The notes under the pieces are model-generated. The model made no database searches. It was not told the DNA's origin and worked only from the letters and a program-made list of their open reading frames with translations. Source: Plantago elongata (lineage: Eukaryota; Streptophyta; Magnoliopsida; Lamiales; Plantaginaceae). From it: a DNA stretch of 22,776 bases. Every line of letters begins with the position of its first letter. Position 1 is the first letter of the stretch. The stretch spans positions 1 through 22,776 of the forward strand of contig JAYMSP010002724.1 in NCBI GenBank assembly GCA_036897095.1, written 5' to 3'. The translations under genes were made by a program, and so were the position numbers. Shown here piece by piece: positions 11,138 to 20,825 of the stretch.

Positions 11138-11799
11138 TAACCAGAAGAGAAGACCCTGGTGTTAGTGATGCTTCTTGTTGTGTTATAATTACACTGCATA
11201 CAGTGCAGTAGACTTCAGTGATTTAAGAGAGCAATAAGAGTCATGTATGGTGAAATGTAAAGAAGATGACAGAATTCAACGTGTAAAACTTAACCTGAGA
11301 TAAAATTCAAAAGTTAATGTTAATGACAGACTCTGTAACTTCAGATTGGCAAGTAATCTCAGTTAACGCTTCGCATTTGAATTATCCATTTTGAGCAGCA
11401 TTGCTACAGCCTTAGAGAAAATTTAATTGGTGACTGACCATGAAAATCCTTGCAGTGAAAAGAGAAAGAAGATGAATTAAGAATTCAAGTGTAATTTGTA
11501 CATCATATAATTCCTCTCCCATATATCCCCGACTGTCTGACATCGTATCTTCGAGGACAGTATACATCAGAATTATACTTGACTCCAGGCTGAATGCATA
11601 TAAATGTGCGCGTGCCCATGCCATACAGGGTTATGAAATATACGAGACGACTCTCTGCATATGAGAATGAACAATCTGATTTTCTACTCTCTGTGATAGC
11701 TGAGATATTGAAGAGGCAACTAGTCCTTAACTTCTTTTCATCCATGCTACCGAGGAGCAAATTTATTCATCTGGCTTGCAACCATTACATGTATCGTGT
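11138..11799 (+). other. PANK2 3' UTR and spacer before tRNA-Pro
   Basis: The first 200-250 bases after the PANK2 TGA are plausible 3' UTR, T/A-rich with TGTAAAG and TGTATGG motifs near 11240-11265. I see no perfect AATAAA, and plant poly(A) signals are loose, so the end cannot be fixed. The open frames across 11412-11845 on both strands show no recognisable protein and are not called. Confidence 0.45.
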
Positions 11800-11808
11800 T
11801 ATAAAAAA
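11800..11808 (+). promoter_or_regulatory. TATA-like box upstream of tRNA-Pro
   Basis: TATAAAAAA begins 31 bases before the first base of the mature tRNA. TATA-like elements at about -30 are common and functional upstream of plant nuclear tRNA genes. Its role here is inferred from position and sequence. Confidence 0.55.
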
Positions 11809-11830
11809 CTACTCCGAATGGAAGCATCGA

Positions 11831-11902
11831 GGGCATTTGGTCTAGTGGTATGATTCTCGCTTTGGGTGCGAGAGGTCCCGAGTTCGATTCTCGGAATGCC
11901 CC
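11831..11902 (+). tRNA. tRNA-Pro (anticodon TGG)
   Basis: This is a 72-nt gene without an intron. The acceptor arm GGGCATT pairs with AATGCCC, followed by discriminator C at 11902. The A box is TGGTCTAGTGG and the B box is in GAGTTCGATTC. The anticodon stem CTCGC/GCGAG encloses the loop TTTGGGT, giving anticodon TGG at 11863-11865, which reads CCA proline codons. The T arm CCCGAG-TTCGATT-CTCGG pairs well. CCA is not encoded, as expected for a nuclear gene. It is followed by a T-run terminator. All parts look intact, so it is likely functional. Confidence 0.97.
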
Positions 11903-11934
11903 TCATTTCATTTTCCATTTTGAAATTCTTCTCA

Positions 11935-11941
11935 TTTTTTT
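11935..11941 (+). terminator. RNA polymerase III T-run terminator
   Basis: Seven consecutive T lie 33 bases after the tRNA-Pro 3' end. Shorter runs of four T closer to the gene (about 11911) may terminate part of the transcription. Confidence 0.6.
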
Positions 11942-12608
11942 GCAGTGATGGTTGACCCAGAGACTCACTCTTTTGTTCACTGAGTCCACACTGAAATCAT
12001 GAATCAATCGAATAATCCAAGCTTTCAGTTAATTAAGGCACACTAAATATACATATAATTATGCATTGTAATTGTTTTATGATCGCACAACACTTTACCA
12101 TGCACGTTTTCTTTCTGAAAATTCTTAATTTTTTAAGATAAAGAAGCTATGTTTTGAATAATTTATTATAAGAAAGTAGTAGTACTAGAAGGTGTCTGCT
12201 GAATCCCAAATCTCGCTAAGTGAGTGATCGATCATTCCACAAAGTTGATAACATAGAAGTATAGAACATGATCATTGATTTTTTTTTAGTTGATTGTAGG
12301 CATACCTTAAAAAGTTAAAACTTGATATATATGGATGGATATATAGAAACATGAGGAAGAAAATGCCAAAAAGATAAACAAAAAACCCACTAGCTAGCTA
12401 GCCTGACCTGGACAAGATCATAACCTAACAATGCCGATCTAATCCATGGATGTTGTAGACAACAAGCTCTTCTTATCTAGCCAACATTGACCAACCCTGA
12501 ACCTTGATAAATTAACTAGACAGACATACACCAAATTAAAGAGCTAGTAGTAATAATTAACACACCATAGTATAAAGCTAACACTTACTTATACCACTGA
12601 ACAATTCA
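11942..12608 (-). other. DOF 3' UTR and spacer
   Basis: Reading leftward from the Dof stop codon, this AT-rich stretch is the probable 3' UTR, plausibly running to about 12300, then spacer up to the tRNA. It includes a short AGCTAGCTAGCTAG-type run near 12390-12402. I see no coding sequence. Confidence 0.45.
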
Positions 12609-13714
12609 TTAAACTAATGGATTTGTAGCAGCAGAAGACGATCCATATCCGTTCATCAACCCGGTCCACGATCCAAGTCCACCAACATTATATCCAAATG
12701 CAGTCTGCTGCTGTTGTTGTTGTTGTTCGTCCTGCCATTGATCGATAGCGAGCTGAATCTTGGCATTTGGCTTCACATCTTGCACCAAACCATGATCATC
12801 AAGTTGATTGTAAAAATTACTAGCATGATGATTATCAAATGGCATCATCATCAATTGCCTCTCAGAACTTTCTAGAACATTATTATTTCCAGTATGATGA
12901 TACTCAAGAGATTGCATCCCAAATGGAGACAGCATCCCATTGCTATTATTGTTGAGCTGCAATCCCATGAATGACGACCCACCAAAGTTGTTGTTACTTC
13001 CCATGAAATCATTGTAACAATTCCCACCTAAAAGAGCCTCATACTTGTTCTCCATCATCAGTCCAATTGGCAAGCTTTGGTTCTCAGCCCAATTGTGATG
13101 ATGTTGGTGATGATGGGATGACAATGCTGGTGGAGACAAGACACCGTCGTTTTGGTGGTTACTGATGAGTGAGGAGGAAGTAGGGGACGAAGAATCGAGT
13201 TTGCCATTGTTCTTAGAGTTTGATGACGATGATTGCTTCTTATTGTTCTTGCGGCATCCTCCGCCAACAGGGATGTTGCGGAGGGTGCCACCTCTAGTCC
13301 AGTAGCGACGACACGTCTTGCAGAAGTACCTAGGCTGAGTAAGACTGTAGTTGTTGTAGTAGCAAAACTTGGTGTTGGTGGACTCACAACGAGGGCATTT
13401 CAACGGTTGCTCGTGTTGAGGACGTAGTCTACGCGGCTCGTGCATCATCATCATGGAGGATGGCGGCCTTGATGAGTTGGCCATGAGGATTGAGCCCTGA
13501 TCCCCTGACGTCGTGATCGGAGACGAGTTGTTCATCAATTCGTCCTCCTCGGGAATTGAACCCTGTGTCACATTAATGTTATAGTTCAGTGTCGACTCAT
13601 TTGTTTATTCTAAGAATTGAAATGTCATATGACACAATGATGCAGTAATGAAAGAGTTTCTACCTGGAACCAGTTGGAGGAGTCCATGCAAACTTGGAGA
13701 GAAGTAATGCCCAT
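12609..13714 (-). CDS. DOF5.6: Dof zinc-finger transcription factor, DOF5.6/HCA2-like (2 exons)
   Basis: Exon 1 is 13664-13714 (17 codons, [17 protein letters not shown]) and exon 2 is 12609-13562, joined in phase 0 across a 101-bp GT-AG intron, giving 334 aa. The Dof finger spans about residues 71-122, with zinc ligands Cys73, Cys76, Cys98 and Cys101 (CPRC, then CKTC) and the conserved [16 protein letters not shown] and [12 protein letters not shown] motifs. Dof proteins bind AAAG sites in DNA in the nucleus. The N-terminal [12 protein letters not shown] and C-terminal [10 protein letters not shown]...NPLV motifs match Arabidopsis DOF5.6/HCA2 as I remember it, a factor tied to (inter)fascicular cambium and vascular development. 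Elsewhere the protein is low-complexity: Met, His, Asn and Ser runs and a seven-Gln run. Frames opposite and beside it are shadows. The subfamily call rests on both end motifs; a close paralogue is the alternative. Confidence 0.93.
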
Positions 13715-14711
13715 TGTTGAGAATTGAGATAGTAGTAGTACTGTCAAGCTTGGGAAAACTTAGGTAGTGAAAGACTTGGGAATTGAATTGTGATGAGTGA
13801 GGTGTGAGTTGTGAATAAGAAGGAAGAAAAAGTGTACTAGTGGGGACTCACTGCACTAGTCTCTTCATGTCATGCTGCTAAGGCCTTACATGAGGCTTAT
13901 TAGATCTACTAATGCGCGGGATACCCCTCTATCTTTAAGGTCCACAAAACTCAATTCAAAATTTCACCTTTTATCTCATCATTAGTAGTAGTAGTAGTAT
14001 TGTGTGTTCAATTCGACTAATAATTTGGCTTTCTTGTACTATAGTTTAAGATCAAAACATGTGATTAGTATGGTCTAGATGTAATAGGCACTAGATTATG
14101 TTTTAACTAGTCTGGAACCAAACTTTAATGTCACCGCTTAAAAGTTAAAACTTAATTGAAATAGCTAACTAGAGTATACACCAAAGTTTGAATTTTGCAT
14201 CATTATTAAATAAAAGCATAATATGCCTCGCATATCTTCTAAGTATATCGTTAATTAGATTGAATAGATTGCAAAATTGTATAGCAATTGCCAACTCAAT
14301 ATCTTCTAGTGGAATTATATCTTGAAAATCCGATATAGATAAATCGATTTCACACGTTTCTATAAAAAACATTCACACCTGGTATATGATATAATGTATT
14401 CCGGACCGGACTTGTCTGGTTAATGATTCAAAATGTAGTTAAAGATTTAGAGGGGGCGAAAATGAGGCAAAGGCTAGAAAATGAGTGAGGTGACCAAAGG
14501 CTATATTGTAATGTGGGTATAAGAATTTTTGGGTCGGAGATAAAGCAAAGCAAAACACAATCCAAAGGAATTGAACTACTGCTACAAGGAACTAGGACCA
14601 AAACTATAAACCGAAAGCATAGCCCGTTTGTGGGGCCCGTTTGTCAGGAGCTGAGAGATTCTTGTGGGCCCACTCAGCCTCTCTTCACAAGCAAAGGATA
14701 TATTCCATCGC

Positions 14712-14717
14712 CACGTG
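14712..14717. promoter_or_regulatory. G-box CACGTG
   Basis: A CACGTG core lies in the context GCCACGTGCC, about 1 kb upstream of the Dof start codon. It is a binding core for bZIP and bHLH factors. The GCCACGTG flank favours the classical plant G-box, but no occupancy can be read from sequence. Confidence 0.35.
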
Positions 14718-14763
14718 CCTGTCCACCTCAATATCATTTTATTGTCAAAACAATCATCACTAT

Positions 14764-14788
14764 TTAATTAATTAATTAATTAATTAAT
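14764..14788. repeat. (TTAA)n microsatellite
   Basis: About six copies of TTAA in a row, self-complementary and AT-only. It is a simple sequence repeat likely to vary in length. Confidence 0.9.
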
Positions 14789-14790
14789 CT

Positions 14791-15770
14791 TCTAAAAACT
14801 TTTGAGCTTATATAAGTTATTACATTTAGATTATTTCCACATCAACTAACAACTTTATTAATTCATTATCCATTATTGTATTTATCTTATCTGCTATACA
14901 ACTAAAAAACTATGTTAAATCACTATTTCAATCATATAAAATTTAAAATTGTTTATCTATTTAAAACGATAATAGTATATTAAATAAAGTCTTATGCCAA
15001 ACAACGTAGTATTGTTTAGTGATACTCATACTAATATAGATATAATCAATGCATTTTATATCAAATACTAATTGCTACGAATAAAACTTCAGATTCTATC
15101 AGTTCATCAGCGTGCATTTTCCGTCTATGTTCATATATTCTCAAAAACTATACTTCCATAAGGGCATAATTAAGTTAAGAGTATAATCAAGCATTTTCAG
15201 TGATTGATTTAAGTAAGTTCCTTTTGTGGGTTTCTTTTAATCCGATCCAAGAATACAAAACAAAGAAGGGTAAAGTTGATTTTATTTTTTCTTTCTCTTA
15301 AAACTCCCAAGGAAAGGAAATAAATCACGCTACCTTTCTTCTTGTGCAAGGTTGTTCTTTGTTCCTGAAGGCAGAGAAGAACACTGATTTGCACTAACTC
15401 CAAGATGTATGAAAACACTAATCCACTTTGTCAGTCTGAGTCTGACCCACACTACTATGGTTCATGGGTAACCAATTGTTTCTTGAACTCTGGTCCGGAG
15501 ATTTATACGATATTCTTCACATCCAAGTTTAATCGGATTAACTAAGACTTTTACTCATATGATGCATTGTTATATAAATAAAGGCGCACATTTTTCAGTG
15601 CATGTTAGCTAAATTTCAATCTAGCTAGACGGCGGATTGAGTTTTATTTGGGGGCATCCAGACCGACCAATTCGGTTTCAGAACATTGGTCACTACTAAA
15701 CGAGATTAGTTGATTGCATAAATTGATATAGCAAGTTAATTATGATTTACTTTTAGTTGTTCATTCGAGT
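14791..15770. other. AT-rich intergenic DNA
   Basis: About 1 kb with no recognisable coding exon on either strand. The longest frame (15209-15418, minus) encodes no motif I know. No terminal repeats of a mobile element were found. Confidence 0.5.
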
Positions 15771-15825
15771 GGGAAACCAACAACAGTCAGTATTCAGTAA
15801 TGGGAAACCAACTACAATCAGTAAT
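15771..15825 (+). repeat. Short imperfect direct repeat
   Basis: GGGAAACCAAC followed by a CAGTAAT-containing tail occurs at 15771-15801 and again at 15802-15825, the first copy carrying an internal CAGTA duplication. ATTCAGTAATG recurs near 16359, on the far side of the MITE. Confidence 0.7.
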
Positions 15826-15855
15826 GGACTTGAGATGAGTTGAGATAGTGCAAAT

Positions 15856-15911
15856 GGCCCAAAGGTTTTCTTTTTCCAGATAGTCCATGGGCCCCAACCA
15901 ATCCAAGCCCA
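15856..15911. promoter_or_regulatory. Cluster of site II (TGGGCY) elements
   Basis: GGCCCA at 15856, TGGGCC at 15888 and AGCCCA at 15906 form three TGGGCY elements on mixed strands within 56 bases. Such clusters are typical of promoters of growth-related and housekeeping plant genes bound by TCP factors. A CT-rich, start-site-like stretch follows at about 15955-15981. No gene body follows on either strand, so this may be a distal Dof element or the relic of a promoter. Confidence 0.35.
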
Positions 15912-15993
15912 AAATATTATCTGACGGTGGACGAGTATTACACAATAGAGACAAACGCCTCTCGTCTTTTGCTTCCTCTCTAGATTAACCATG

Positions 15994-16345
15994 TAGTGTT
16001 GTTTTTCGAGCCAAATCGAGTTGAGTATTTTGATACTCGAACTTGAGCTCAAATTCAAACGAATCGAGCTTCGGCTCGACTTATTAAAGAAACGAGCAAA
16101 AAGACGAGCTTGAACTTGAACTCGAGTAGCATGTAACGAACTCGAACTCAAAAATATATGAGCTTTATTTTTAAAAATATTAAAAAATATATATATAAAA
16201 TTATAATTTATTAAAATAATTATTCTTAACGAGCTTTATCGAGCTCAACTCGATAACAAAACGAGTATGAATTTGAGCTCGACTCGAAATAGCTTTTCGA
16301 GCCCAACCGAGCCCTCGGTAAGGCTCGGCTCGCATAACAGCACTA
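15994..16345. mobile_element. Non-autonomous hAT-like MITE rich in CGAGCTCGA motifs
   Basis: The left end TAGTGTTGTTTTTCGAGCC and the complement of the right end, TAGTGCTGTTATGCGAGCC, match at 16 of 19 positions. TAGTGYTG ends fit hAT-type terminal repeats. The 352-bp interior holds many CGAGCTTGAACTCGAG- and GAGCTCGACTCGA-type blocks, which form multiple overlapping inverted repeats around an AT-rich core. This CGAGCTCGA-rich pattern recurs in many plant genomes. There is no transposase frame. The flanking 8-mers TAACCATG and AGCAGGAG do not match, so the target duplication is lost or the boundary is off by some bases. Confidence 0.65.
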
Positions 16346-17280
16346 AGCAGGAGCAGCCGGATTCAGTAATGCCAGGCAGCTGGGGACACTAATGTATTGG
16401 AAGAATTCATCTAGTAGACCATGTAAGAGTTAGGGCGTGCAGCCAAAATCCAACATCTATAGCGACAAAAAATCTGGAGAATACACAGAACACAAACAAG
16501 ATACAATTGAAAAGACATAAACTGTACAAAACAACAATGCCTATCAGCATACATGAAGATACAGCTAAATGGAAATCTGTTGAGTTACCTGTTACATCCA
16601 ATGTGACATGCCAGATCTATTGAATTACTGAAAGAAGTCCAACTCTGTACTTTTTATCAAATTCAGTACCAAAGATCTCAATGTTGCGAATAGATCATAG
16701 TAAGAACCATTTTGAAGTACAAGAACACACCATAACTAGATACTTGCTTAGATTCAATGGGGGACTTAACGAATCAGGAAAATGTTAGAACGCTCTAATG
16801 AAACAAAGATCAAGTTAAAAGTTTAAACACTCCGCAAAGATCATTTGTAAAACCGGAAGATGATTAATTCAGTTAACTCTAGTATAATTTCACTTGACTA
16901 ACCAACAATCTCAAGATCTTTTCGAAAGAGCACAGAAACAAACGTTAATTTCTTCATACCTCAGATGGCGCCTGCCATTGACCATAAATTCAATTGATAT
17001 GCTGCCAATTCCACGAGCCTTGCTCTTTACCTAAAACAGTGGTAGACTGGAAACAAATTTGTAGACAGGGTTTACATAACATGGTTAATCCATCACTTTC
17101 AATGAAAAACTGTACTAAAATCACAGTTGGCAATCTTCTGCAACAGATGTTTTCAATCCTCTGACTATTTGTTTTCCAGTATAACATGTTACAGAATTAC
17201 AAGGACTGCCTAATGGCAAGTGGATACATCATACATTTAGGCCATACACATGGTTATACAGTAGTGGAAATCAAACATAA
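16346..17280 (-). other. NERD1-like gene 3' UTR and downstream, rich in splice-like signals
   Basis: Reading leftward from the stop codon at 17281, the first 250-300 bases are probable 3' UTR. Beyond it are several good donor-like sites on the minus strand (TTTTAG|GTAAAG near 17032, CTGAG|GTATG near 16962, AACAG|GTAACT near 16591) and acceptor-like sites (TTTCTTTCAG near 16630, TATTCTCCAG near 16474). Joining the segments between them leaves an open frame ending at a TGA near 16408, but it matches no family I know. It could be a spliced 3' UTR or a separate non-coding transcript. Confidence 0.3.
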
Positions 17281-19284
17281 CTAATTAGTATCATCCATTG
17301 CTTGACCATTTACTAAATAATTATCCCTTCTTTTTGGTACACCAGTAGGTTCCACGTTCGAAGCTCTGTATTTCAGTTCCGGAGTTGCTCTAAACCGAGG
17401 GTCTACAGAAGCAGGTCTAGCATCTGTCTCCGAACCTGGCCTGTACGTATTTGCACCTCCACCAGAGTATCGTGGTGGAGACACGTACCTTCTTGGAGGA
17501 CCTCTGAAGCCATTGCCTCCTCTTATATCCATAATTTCCGTACTTCTAGAAGATTCAGCAGAGGACTTGTCACCTGGGCCAGAACCAGCCCCCAATGGGG
17601 TTCCCTTCGTGATAGATTCAGAAGAAAATGGATCATCAGGTCCCCATGAGGTAAAAACCTCCTTCTTCTTAGCGAAGAAATGCCAAGCTCCAAAGAGAAA
17701 AAGAAGGAAAAACAAAACCGGACTGGTCCATAATATACTGTTGAACTCATTTTTGAACACTGGAAGGTTTGATTTATACATTGCCACATATCCATTCCCA
17801 AGACTAACAACAACAAGCTTCTCATGGTCACTGGCTAGCAATGGGATATCAAGTTTCTTTTCAACAGCTATATCAACCGTTTGCTGTATAAAAGACGCTA
17901 TAATCTCATAAAGGCCAGCAGAGAAAAGGAACCTCAATCCACCAGACCTAACATACTGCTGAGTCGATACATTGTACACAAGAACCTTTTGCGTATCAGA
18001 AATCAGTAAATAGCCTTTAATAGACTCTATGGCCAAGGGTTTGTCCAAGTCCACACTCCTCTTTGATCTAACCCGACATTTGAAGTTCATGGCATCACCC
18101 AACAAAGATGTTTGAATTAAATGTCCATCAGATGTGAACCCATAAGCCTTTGACCTGTCCATGGCATCAAAAACATAATTATATACCAAGGAATCATCCA
18201 ATCCTTCGCACTCAGTTTCCTTAAGCTTCATGGTCCTCAAATCCAAAGACCCAGCCCCAGTCTCCGTGAGAAACAAAAGCCTTTGCTTCAAGAATGCAAT
18301 CGGCCGTCCCCTTGGAGTAGCTGTTCCATAAACAGTTCCATCCTCTCTAAACACAGTAATTTTCAGATTACCATCCGTCGCAAGTATGTATCTTTTTCTC
18401 CCCACATGGTGCACCTCCAATATACTGATCCGTGCTCCACCTCCATCTGGCATCACATACTTCCCAATCCTCCCTACATGGAGCGAAACCGTCTCTTCAT
18501 TATTGACCTCCTCCCAAACACGGTTCATAACAATGACACCGTTCTCATGCCCCGTGACAACCAAGCTCTCATTCTTGTAAAACAACAAGAAAGACACCAT
18601 TGATGAGATAGGAGACGACTCCTCCGACTCCAAAAACGTGTCATACTCTACGGAAATATCTCCACCCTTGGAAAGTAAATGCAACTTTCCCTGATCACCT
18701 CCAACCGCAAAATACTTGCTGACACCATCCAAATCCCGAAAAGGCAATATGTTGAGACAAGTAGGAGTGGTACTCAACATCACAGCTGATACAAACTGAA
18801 ACCTCTCCGACCAAAAGGCGTTATACCTGGTAACCAATACTGGGTTCGTTTTCGCCTCCAACACATCCACCTTAACAGTACTACCACTACCACTACCCAA
18901 TTCCTCATCTGGTTTAACTGTGCTAACAAGACCCCTCTTTTCATCAGGAACCGATGCTAAAGTTACAGTCTTTACCTTTTCAGGCACCTTATGGTAATGG
19001 GTTTCTAACCTAGAGACAAGCTGAGTAAGGTTCTTAACCAACTCTTGAAGATTTTCCAATTGGAGCTGCTGTTTGTTTAGTAAATCAACATCCTTACAAT
19101 TACAATCATGACTACTACTCTCAACATAGACTTTATCATCCGGTTGTATTAGTAAGTTAGAATTATGCAGATCTGAAGCAAGAACAAGGCAAGAAAAACT
19201 AGGAAAAGATAACAGAAGTGAAAATAGGAAAGAAGGAAAACTGAAAACCATCAAAGACTTGCCTTTTCTGTGGGAACCGGCCAT
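17281..19284 (-). CDS. NERD1: NERD1-like single-pass membrane protein (FG-GAP/propeller-like ectodomain)
   Basis: An uninterrupted CDS of 667 aa. I start it at ATG 19284 (MAGSHRKGKS), in good GGATGGCC context; the frame continues 17 codons upstream only to a TTG. Residues about 11-36 are a hydrophobic signal peptide or anchor (VFSFPSFLFSLLLSFPSF). Residues about 66-98 form a Leu/Gln coiled coil with sequon NLT at 85-87. Residues about 140-500 are beta-strand-rich blade-like repeats as in FG-GAP or propeller domains. A transmembrane segment follows at about 513-535 (SPVLFFLLFLFGAWHFF), then KKK, then a disordered Pro/Gly/Arg-rich cytosolic tail with RGPPRRYVSPPRYSGGG. This order matches the plant FG-GAP protein of the At3g51050 type, named NERD1 in Arabidopsis, a Golgi-associated protein that interacts genetically with the exocyst in root growth. 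The name is from memory; the architecture is seen directly. Plus-strand frames here are shadows. Confidence 0.87.
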   Translation of the reverse strand: MAGSHRKGKSLMVFSFPSFLFSLLLSFPSFSCLVLASDLHNSNLLIQPDDKVYVESSSHDCNCKDVDLLNKQQLQLENLQELVKNLTQLVSRLETHYHKVPEKVKTVTLASVPDEKRGLVSTVKPDEELGSGSGSTVKVDVLEAKTNPVLVTRYNAFWSERFQFVSAVMLSTTPTCLNILPFRDLDGVSKYFAVGGDQGKLHLLSKGGDISVEYDTFLESEESSPISSMVSFLLFYKNESLVVTGHENGVIVMNRVWEEVNNEETVSLHVGRIGKYVMPDGGGARISILEVHHVGRKRYILATDGNLKITVFREDGTVYGTATPRGRPIAFLKQRLLFLTETGAGSLDLRTMKLKETECEGLDDSLVYNYVFDAMDRSKAYGFTSDGHLIQTSLLGDAMNFKCRVRSKRSVDLDKPLAIESIKGYLLISDTQKVLVYNVSTQQYVRSGGLRFLFSAGLYEIIASFIQQTVDIAVEKKLDIPLLASDHEKLVVVSLGNGYVAMYKSNLPVFKNEFNSILWTSPVLFFLLFLFGAWHFFAKKKEVFTSWGPDDPFSSESITKGTPLGAGSGPGDKSSAESSRSTEIMDIRGGNGFRGPPRRYVSPPRYSGGGANTYRPGSETDARPASVDPRFRATPELKYRASNVEPTGVPKRRDNYLVNGQAMDDTN

Positions 19285-19829
19285 CCAAGGGATTCGGGCA
19301 GGATAATTTTGGGAGGTTGAGAGATGATGTGACAAGTGTAGATTGTTTAGAGTTTTGACAGTTGCTCAAATAAGAGAGATCTGAACAAGAGTGGATAGTG
19401 GAAGGGGTGTTGTGTAATTTGCTAGGAAGTTTTGGGGGGTTTAGTTGAAATGTGAAATTAGTTGGGGTTAAAGTGGAATAAAGATGAAATAGTTTGTCTT
19501 TAATTAAACAAGGCGGCTAAGGATTGTTAATACTCAAACTTGAGATTTGTACGACTAATGTTGGATTTCAATATTTTCATGAATAATTTCAAACCGGACT
19601 AATTTATGGATACCTCAAATCTTAAAATGGTGCTAACCAAACGTTAGACACTCAGAATTGATTGTTATGATTACGTTTTAAAGGGTGACTCAAATCCGAA
19701 CTATTGGTTGGAGTTGAAACATCTTACCTAATGAGTTGCGCTTCGTTGTCATGTATATTGTGATTCTTAGTATAGTGTAAATTGATTCACTTGATAAATA
19801 CATGATGATTTTTGGATATATATACGATA

Positions 19830-19870
19830 CTTCATTCGTCCCACATAACTTTATACATTTATTATTTTTA
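19830..19870. mobile_element. Stowaway-like MITE end fragment
   Basis: CTTCATTCGTCCCACATAAC follows a TA and resembles the CTCCCTCCGTCCCA terminus. The next bases, ATAACTTTATACATTTATTA, nearly repeat the segment at 494-513 of the MITE at 479-831, so the two are probably members of one family. No matching right end was located. Confidence 0.4.
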
Positions 19871-20379
19871 ACTATTTTATAGAAGTTCGCACGCACATAT
19901 AGTTGATATTTCATTATCTACTTAGTGTTCGGGTCTTAATTTTATATAATAAAAATTCCAAAAAGCTTGATAACATTTTCATAGTGCGTGTAGTAGTATA
20001 TAATCGACTTATTCAAATTGAAAATAATATATTTTCTCTTTATATAACTCAATATCACTTTTTATATGGTTGATTTAAAACCATAAAAACTAATTTCCCA
20101 ACACAATACTAAAACCACAACCAATGACACCCCCTACCCTATATACCTAAGGTTCATATTTTTTAAACTGCCTATATTTTCCTCTTTTTGCCCTATTTAC
20201 ACATCAAGTATGAACATACAAAACAGAGTTGCCATAGTTTATCTATCTTCCTTTCTCGGCCGGCCGGAACCATAAATATTTAGCTTCGGAAATGTAACAT
20301 TTGATCAAAATGGATGATGTGTTACTTGTCTAACTAGATATTGATGAATGTTGTTGAATATGCATTATTTCTTTATAAT

Positions 20380-20515
20380 GATAAAAGGTGAATAAATATA
20401 TTGTGGTAAAATAGAAAAAATAATGAATAAAGTAGGATAAATAGTGATTAGAGTAGAAGATGTATGTCTTATTTATGGAATGTAAAAAGAGACTAAAATG
20501 AAATACGGAAAGAAG
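20380..20515. mobile_element. Possible degenerate Stowaway-like right end
   Basis: The A/G-rich stretch with GAATAAAGTAGGATAAATAG and then TAAAATGAAATACGGAAAGAAG resembles the right-hand part of Lamiales-type Stowaway MITEs, which end in a GGACGGAGGGAGTA-like repeat. The match is loose and no left end or target duplication was found. Confidence 0.25.
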
Positions 20516-20825
20516 ACTTTGAGATGGTCGGAAAGTTAATGAAGTTTTGATAATTTATTGAAATTGGATTTGGAATTGAGCCAAGGCTGAATTCAAACAA
20601 AACCAGAGACCTAAACAAGCTGTTTTAACATCTGGTACATCTGTACATGAAACATAATGGAACAGACTATTAATCGAGACATATTATCTTGTCCCATTAT
20701 CACAACTACTAGTACCAACAAGGCAACAAGTTACCGCATTTCTTGAACATGACATGTTGTCATTACAAACGCAACTGACCCATCCAAGCAAACACTTGTG
20801 GTTTTTTGGAGTTTATTTTTACCTA

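Larger units (their letters stand above)
13715..14790 (-). promoter_or_regulatory. DOF upstream region and 5' leader
   Basis: The first 150 or so bases upstream of the Dof ATG are CT-rich on the coding strand and look like a 5' leader. No clear TATA box was found in the expected place. A TAGTAGTAG run lies near 13983-13999. Near 14620-14665 the sequence GCCCGTTTGT occurs twice with GGGCCC blocks nearby, and a CACGTG G-box follows at 14712. These could be distal control elements; function is inferred. Confidence 0.4.

Noticed and set aside
13058-13427. Long frames within the Dof gene in other frames and on the opposite strand
   Set aside because: They are shadows of the Dof coding exon, whose zinc finger and motif matches fix the true frame.
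15753-16151. 132-codon minus-strand frame overlapping the MITE
   Set aside because: Part of it is MITE sequence and the rest is site II promoter-like DNA. The composition is serine-rich low complexity with no domain.
15994-16345. CRISPR-like array suggested by recurring CGAGCTCGA blocks
   Set aside because: Repeats are irregular in spacing and orientation, with matching terminal inverted repeats, in plant nuclear DNA. A MITE explains them.
17281-19335. A 684-residue version of the NERD1-like protein with 17 extra N-terminal residues
   Set aside because: The extension begins at a TTG, not an ATG. The first ATG, at 19284, has good plant context and places the signal peptide normally.
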